Assembly (NCBI RefSeq): GCF_021347895.1
Contig: NC_067131.1
Location: forward strand, 5,298,653-5,362,652
Length of the DNA: 64,000 bases
Direction of reading: 5' to 3'
From: Acanthochromis polyacanthus
Taxonomy: Eukaryota > Chordata > Actinopteri > Pomacentridae
This document shows, piece after piece, positions 61,101-64,000 of the stretch. A program made the translations under genes and the position numbers. Under the pieces are notes generated by a model. It had not been told where the DNA came from. It saw nothing but the letters and a program-made list of their open reading frames with translations, and searched no databases. How positions within the stretch are numbered: the first letter of the stretch is position 1; every line of letters starts with the position of its first letter.

Positions 61101-62591
61101 CATTCTCAGATCTTATGACTTTGGCAAAGGTGGTGGTTAAAACCTCTTTATCAAGAGCCAAAAATACAAATATATAGCAAAAACTCTGTCGCTGTCTCAC
61201 ACAGATGCTAGTTTTGGTAGTAAAATGTGGATAAATGCAACAAAACAGCAGAAATAATTAGCAAGTAAAGATATACGAAAAGCTTTGCATTTTAAAGATT
61301 TCATATAAATCTTTTTTATGTCCAAAGGCGATGCAAAACTGACTTATTCCATCTTACATGAAGCTATGCTTCTTACCTGCCAGAAATGCCTCAATGTAAG
61401 TCCAGGATTTTCTGATGTTACTTAATAATGTCATCATGTTACATATGCATAATGCCTGCTAGCTTAGCACACCCTCAAAGACTGATCAGCTTCCTCCTAG
61501 TCCATTATTATTTCCCCTTTTTGAACATTACAGCAAGTAAACACATTCCTGTAGTCCCCCAAAATAAAATTATGAACCTCTAAATGAGCAGCATAAGGGC
61601 TCTTAAATTAGATTCCAGGTCTGCAGCACTGATTATGCACTCCAAATCACATGAAACTGATTACAAGCTGCACTTGGTTGCGTATTATTATCTGCTTAAT
61701 CTGTAGCACTGAAATAAAAACCACTTCTAACAGTCTGAACATAATAAAGGGGTGAAATGCTGCTTGTGCAGACGAGCACAGCGGCCGTAAATCTAAAAAC
61801 CACGAGGACAAAATGTTCACTGCAGCTCTGCAACAGGAACACACATTAAATATGGATTAGATTCCTCCTCTCAGCTGGTCGGGTGCTCGCTAAGTGAACC
61901 TAACTGGACAAACCGGCACGCCACTGCAACTGTAGTGGAATATTTCACATTAACAGCGGACACACCCTCAGACATGCTGGGCAGTGCTGCAGTGCTTGGA
62001 CTGAACTGCAGTGGCCACACCCTCATCGCTGCTCGAGTACAATAAACACAAGAAATCCTCTCGCTGTGTCTCTTAAAATGCACCCAAACACAACCACACA
62101 AGCATTAGGTCATTAAAAACACCAATGCATTTACTTCTACATGCATTTTTCACCCTCCCTAAAATCTGCTATCATGAGCTGAGTGTGTTTTATTTTGGAA
62201 AATATACACAAAAGTCGAGGTGCTGTCTGAGTTTTATCATCCGTTTGATGTTGCTGATGATGTATGTGACTATAAAAGCCACTGCGGTACTCGGGAGTTA
62301 AGATGTTTTTATGGCAAACATCCACCAGATGGCAGCAAACACTGTACAACTAAAACTGTCAGTTCCAGCCGATTCATCCACTCAGACGATCTTTCAAATA
62401 AAGAATTCTTGTTGTTGCAAAATGGGCATCATATCTGAGGAGGTGGTTAAACTTCACCTTGCAGACGGTATTTTTTCATCACTTCATGCTTCTCCTGTGG
62501 TGTATTTTGCACTCACCAGTCCAGCTGAGTCCGAGGTGGTCGGCTACTATCGCCATGCGGAGGTCTGTTCTCTCACAGGGACTCTGAGGGC
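46122..62591 (-). CDS. ank3: ank3, ankyrin-G, death domain and C-terminal regulatory part (5' portion outside window)
   Basis: Ankyrin-G is a membrane-skeleton adaptor that anchors channels and adhesion proteins to spectrin. Minus-strand exons in phase: 62591-62517, 60858-60727, 59539-59396, 51694-51085, 50469-50304, 46603-46520 and 46370-46122 (TAA). The first three encode the death domain: [39 protein letters not shown] with [16 protein letters not shown], and [20 protein letters not shown] with [13 protein letters not shown]. The [15 protein letters not shown] tract fits ANK3 better than ANK1 or ANK2. The 610-nt exon ([21 protein letters not shown]) begins the regulatory domain and turns acidic, with two EEE..TEERLQ/TEERVN-type segments. 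Exon 46603 carries [18 protein letters not shown], the conserved ankyrin C-terminal block, followed by VIRKVVRRI, an Ala/Val/Asp low-complexity stretch and a basic tail. The ankyrin repeats and ZU5/UPA modules lie beyond 64 kb. Confidence 0.9.
46225..46300. repeat. Trinucleotide-type repeat inside ank3 last exon
   Basis: Imperfect (GCW/GAT)n codon repeat giving an Ala/Val/Asp-rich stretch ([21 protein letters not shown]) in the ankyrin C-terminal tail. It sits between the conserved VIRKVVRRI block and the basic end. Confidence 0.8.
46981..47428. mobile_element. piggyBac-like MITE with TTAA ends (family 2)
   Basis: Left end TTAACCCTCCCGTTATCCTC; right end GAGGACAACAGGCGGGTTAA. The ends are imperfect inverted repeats (about 17 of 20 bases) enclosed by TTAA, the target duplication of piggyBac-type elements. 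The ~448-bp interior is AT-rich and non-coding. It lies in the ank3 intron between the exons at 50304 and 46603. Confidence 0.78.
47525..47550. repeat. (ATT)n microsatellite
   Basis: About eight TTA/ATT triplets in the ank3 intron. Confidence 0.9.
49200..49770. repeat. Three diverged copies of a ~250-bp intronic repeat
   Basis: CAACTTGCTGCTCTGTTTAC followed by GCTGCATTTATTTTA recurs near 49220, 49488 and 49728 with decreasing similarity. Each is preceded by a GAATGTATCTTCCA-like stretch. It lies in the ank3 intron and has no coding support. Confidence 0.65.
52200..52725 (+). mobile_element. Dispersed AT-rich element (piggyBac-like MITE family), copies 5 and 6 in tandem
   Basis: Two successive copies. 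The first (about 52204-52540) opens ATTACACCATTTATCCGAGC and ends AGCTGACCTGCAG. The second (about 52541-52725) repeats the CACTTTATTCTACATGTCTC block and ends GAACTGCAGGCTGTGTTT. It lies in the ank3 intron 51695-59395. Confidence 0.6.
53064..53409 (+). mobile_element. Tc1-type MITE, copy 1
   Basis: Ends resemble CAAAAGTTTGGGGTCACCCA on the left and TGACCCCAAACTTTTGAACG followed by GTAGTGTA on the right. This terminal inverted repeat is widespread in teleost non-autonomous Tc1-like elements. The interior matches 59898-60238 in reverse orientation. Confidence 0.87.
53509..54035. mobile_element. Complete piggyBac-like MITE (family 1)
   Basis: Bounded by TTAA at 53509-53512 and 54032-54035, with perfect 11-bp terminal inverted repeats CCCTCTGAACC / GGTTCAGAGGG immediately inside. 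The AT-rich 527-bp interior contains blocks shared with the fragments at 13.6-14.3, 27.2, 27.8, 37.1, 52.2-52.7 and 57.8 kb. This copy supplies the ends missing from those. No transposase frame is present, so it is non-autonomous. Confidence 0.8.
54460..54985. repeat. ~530-bp polypurine/polypyrimidine tract
   Basis: The plus strand is almost entirely G and A, with many GGGAGG, GGGGAG and GGAAGG runs. The minus (ank3 transcript) strand is C/T-rich. The bias creates overlapping Pro/Ser/Leu-rich frames on the minus strand (for example 54424-55038), which lack splice or domain support. Several clustered G-runs could form quadruplex or triplex structures. Confidence 0.92.
55320..56275. repeat. Intronic segmental tandem duplication
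   Basis: Blocks recur in order. CAGATCTACGTTTGCCAAAC appears near 55401 and 55779, TTTTTTGTCAAT followed by CATCAGGGTC near 55447 and 55828, GAGAAGAATCCCAGTCATCC near 55600 and 56128, and AAATCTCCAGATATC near 55697 and 56248. The offsets (~375 and ~530 bp) indicate at least two duplications in the ank3 intron. Confidence 0.82.
56427..56541 (-). mobile_element. tRNA-derived SINE-like teleost repeat (copy 3, truncated)
   Basis: Contains only the tail half (ATCCATCCATTCTCTACACA, GGGTGCTGGAGCCTATCCCA, GGACACCCTGGACAGGTCGC) of the repeats at 17485-17853 and 41151-41474. The tRNA-like head is missing. Confidence 0.83.
57765..57965 (+). mobile_element. Dispersed AT-rich element (piggyBac-like MITE family), copy 7
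   Basis: Begins ATTACACCATTTATTTGAGC, like 52204, and carries diverged TTCATCCTAATATCAGGATT and CTCATTTAAAAAGAATCGCC blocks. A further partial copy starts near 58058 with TAACCCTCTGAATCC, the family 1 terminus. Confidence 0.55.
59634..59899 (+). mobile_element. Tc1-type MITE with CACTCAACAAAAATATAAA ends
   Basis: Left end TACACTCAACAAAAATATAA followed by AAGCAACACT; right end AAAAGTGTTGCTTATATATT. This inverted-repeat terminus is common in teleost genomes. The right end runs straight into the next MITE at 59898. Confidence 0.78.
59898..60238 (-). mobile_element. Tc1-type MITE, copy 2 (inverted relative to copy 1)
   Basis: Ends TACTGTTCAAAAGTTGGGGG and TGACCCCAAACTTTTGAACA followed by GTAGTGTA. 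Interior blocks such as AATATCTCCATAGGGGTACA and CAGCCATCACTCCTGTGTTC are the reverse complement of 53064-53409. Confidence 0.87.
60264..60699. mobile_element. MITE with GGTGACAAATTAAAGGAAAA ends
   Basis: Left GACAGGTGACAAATCAAAGG and right CCTTTAATTTGTCACCCATC are inverted repeats of a terminus frequent in fish genomes. The element ends 27 bp downstream of the donor of the ank3 death-domain exon (60727). It is the third MITE in a row within the 59540-60726 intron. Confidence 0.78.
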
Positions 62592-64000
62592 CTGAACGAG
62601 GAAGCAGTGGAGGGCAGGATACAAGCAATTAGCACGATATCATGGCAGCAATTCCCAAATTAATTAAGTGTCGCTCTCAGTAAGACACACAAATCTGCTC
62701 CCTGAGGGCCTCAATGACATTTAAAGAAAGAAACAGATTGGGATGGTGAACTGAAAGTTTGTCTGTTTCTGACTGTTGGTGTTAATGAGGTTTAACCATA
62801 AGACCCACTGAATAACAAGCTAATGGATACCTATGTAATTAAGTAATGCTGTAATTCTGATTTTAAACACAGAGTTACAACAAACAAAGGCTAACTTTAG
62901 CTCACTGTCTCAGGTCTCACTTTTCTGGCCAGACTCTCCTCAACATTTCAGTTTCGATGCCGGATTCTGTTGTTAAATGAATAGTTGGACGTTTTGGGAA
63001 ATTGTTTAGCGCGATCTTCATCTGGCTGTCCAGTATGAAACTAGAGTCAGAATACAGTTATTTGAGCTTAGCACAAGACCTAACACCACCTCTTAAGCTC
63101 ACTAATTAATGGATTGAATTTTATTTGTTGAATCTGTACGAAAATCAAAGTGCCGAGCCACATGTTGGATGACTGACGAAGCTTCATTCCCAAAATGACA
63201 AACTATTCTCGAGGCTGTCTTCTGTTTCTGATCTTCTATTTACTAAACTTATCAGGGTTCTCTGCCCCATCCTTACAAGACAAGCTTACATGTTCTGGAT
63301 ATTAAGTAGACTTATATAAATCTAGGGCTATAGTCAACCAAAGAACATGACCGAGATCATATCTGCTCTTCAGTTAACAGACTAATTGACGATATGCCTT
63401 ATTGGTTGCTGGGTTTTGAAATGCAAACTACTGTTTGAAAAGTTCCCACTCAACTTTTTGTCTATTTATTTAAAGAAAATGCAGCCACATCAACAGCTTT
63501 TTTGACATGATGGAAGTTAGCTTGGTGCTAACTCTGAGTAAACAAATAGCAGTCTTCATTAGGTTGCGTAAGTTCAAAGTTGTGAAAACGCCCGGGTGTT
63601 CACAAGCAGCTGCTAAACAGTGGATCAATCCTGGAAGGCTGTTGATGAAGCGCTATTTCCTTAGATCCTTTTTTCTTTGGTCAGATGAAAGCATATTGAC
63701 CAACCAATCGACCTGGACGCTACAGGTTTTGTTGGATTTCCCACTTTCCAGCAAACGCTACTAAAGAGCAACAGTGAGACGGTGGAATATACCAAAAAAA
63801 TCTAAAGTTTGAGGATCTGTGAGGCCAGAAAAGAAAAAAACAGAAATCACATTTTCACTCTGAAATTTTTGATGCTCAGTAGTATTAGTAGTAAAAGTTT
63901 AGAGTAGTAGTTATATACCACGTCACTAACAAAACACAATCTACCGTCAGGCAACATTCCCTCTCACCGACGAAAGTGATTCATGGCTTCAACTTGAAAC
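62592..64000. other. ank3 intron, no exon seen
   Basis: No further ankyrin exon could be recognised on the minus strand between the death-domain exon start and the right window edge, and no repeat family was recognised. The upstream ankyrin repeats, ZU5 and UPA exons are therefore presumed to lie beyond the window. Confidence 0.5.

Noticed and set aside
63507..63764. LWSDES segment resembling the Tc1 transposase WSDETK block
   Set aside because: Only six residues match, the surrounding frame has no other transposase blocks and no inverted repeats were found nearby.

Overview
The window looks like a 64 kb piece of a teleost nuclear genome, probably a spiny-rayed (percomorph-type) fish. It has vertebrate genes with short, phase-consistent GT-AG exons, teleost SINEs with Pol III boxes, many Tc1- and piggyBac-type MITEs, and long AT-rich introns full of minisatellites. 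Four vertebrate gene families, five genes in all, are recognised by translating exons and checking that splice phases join.

Layout: (1) about 1-17,033, minus strand: nbr1, the selective-autophagy receptor. Seventeen coding exons cover PB1, the ZZ finger, a basic coiled coil, the four-tryptophan (FW) domain and the acidic middle; the LIR/UBA end lies left of the window. Its introns carry a 20-bp satellite, a ~200-bp repeat, an ~83-bp repeat in both orientations, a folded-back Tc1 relic and a LINE relic. (2) 18,680-24,075, plus strand: psme3 (PA28-gamma), complete in ten coding exons, 256 aa. It starts 1.65 kb from the nbr1 start codon in divergent orientation, and three of its introns contain the same 20-bp satellite as nbr1. 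(3) 24.6-29.8 kb: no gene seen, repeats only. (4) 30,079-33,561 (minus) and 34,547-38,510 (plus): two intact five-exon glucose-6-phosphatase catalytic-subunit genes, head to head with 985 bp between start codons. (5) 38.9-41.7 kb: SINEs and a GC-rich fold-back element. (6) about 41.7 kb to beyond 64 kb, minus strand: the 3' end of an ankyrin gene, best matched to ank3 (ankyrin-G), with the death domain and C-terminal regulatory exons. Its introns contain two piggyBac-like MITEs with TTAA ends, several Tc1-type MITEs and a ~530-bp polypurine tract.

The genes do not form a pathway. Their proximity is synteny: human NBR1, PSME3 and G6PC1 are all on 17q21, and ANK3 is on chromosome 10. The points most worth checking are the head-to-head g6pc pair with a compact shared promoter and divergent C-termini, a one-base frame break in nbr1 exon 7, a GC-AG intron in nbr1, a candidate piggyBac-like MITE family present in many fragments, and a 20-bp satellite shared by two neighbouring genes. 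No bacterial-type system, CRISPR array or viral gene was seen.
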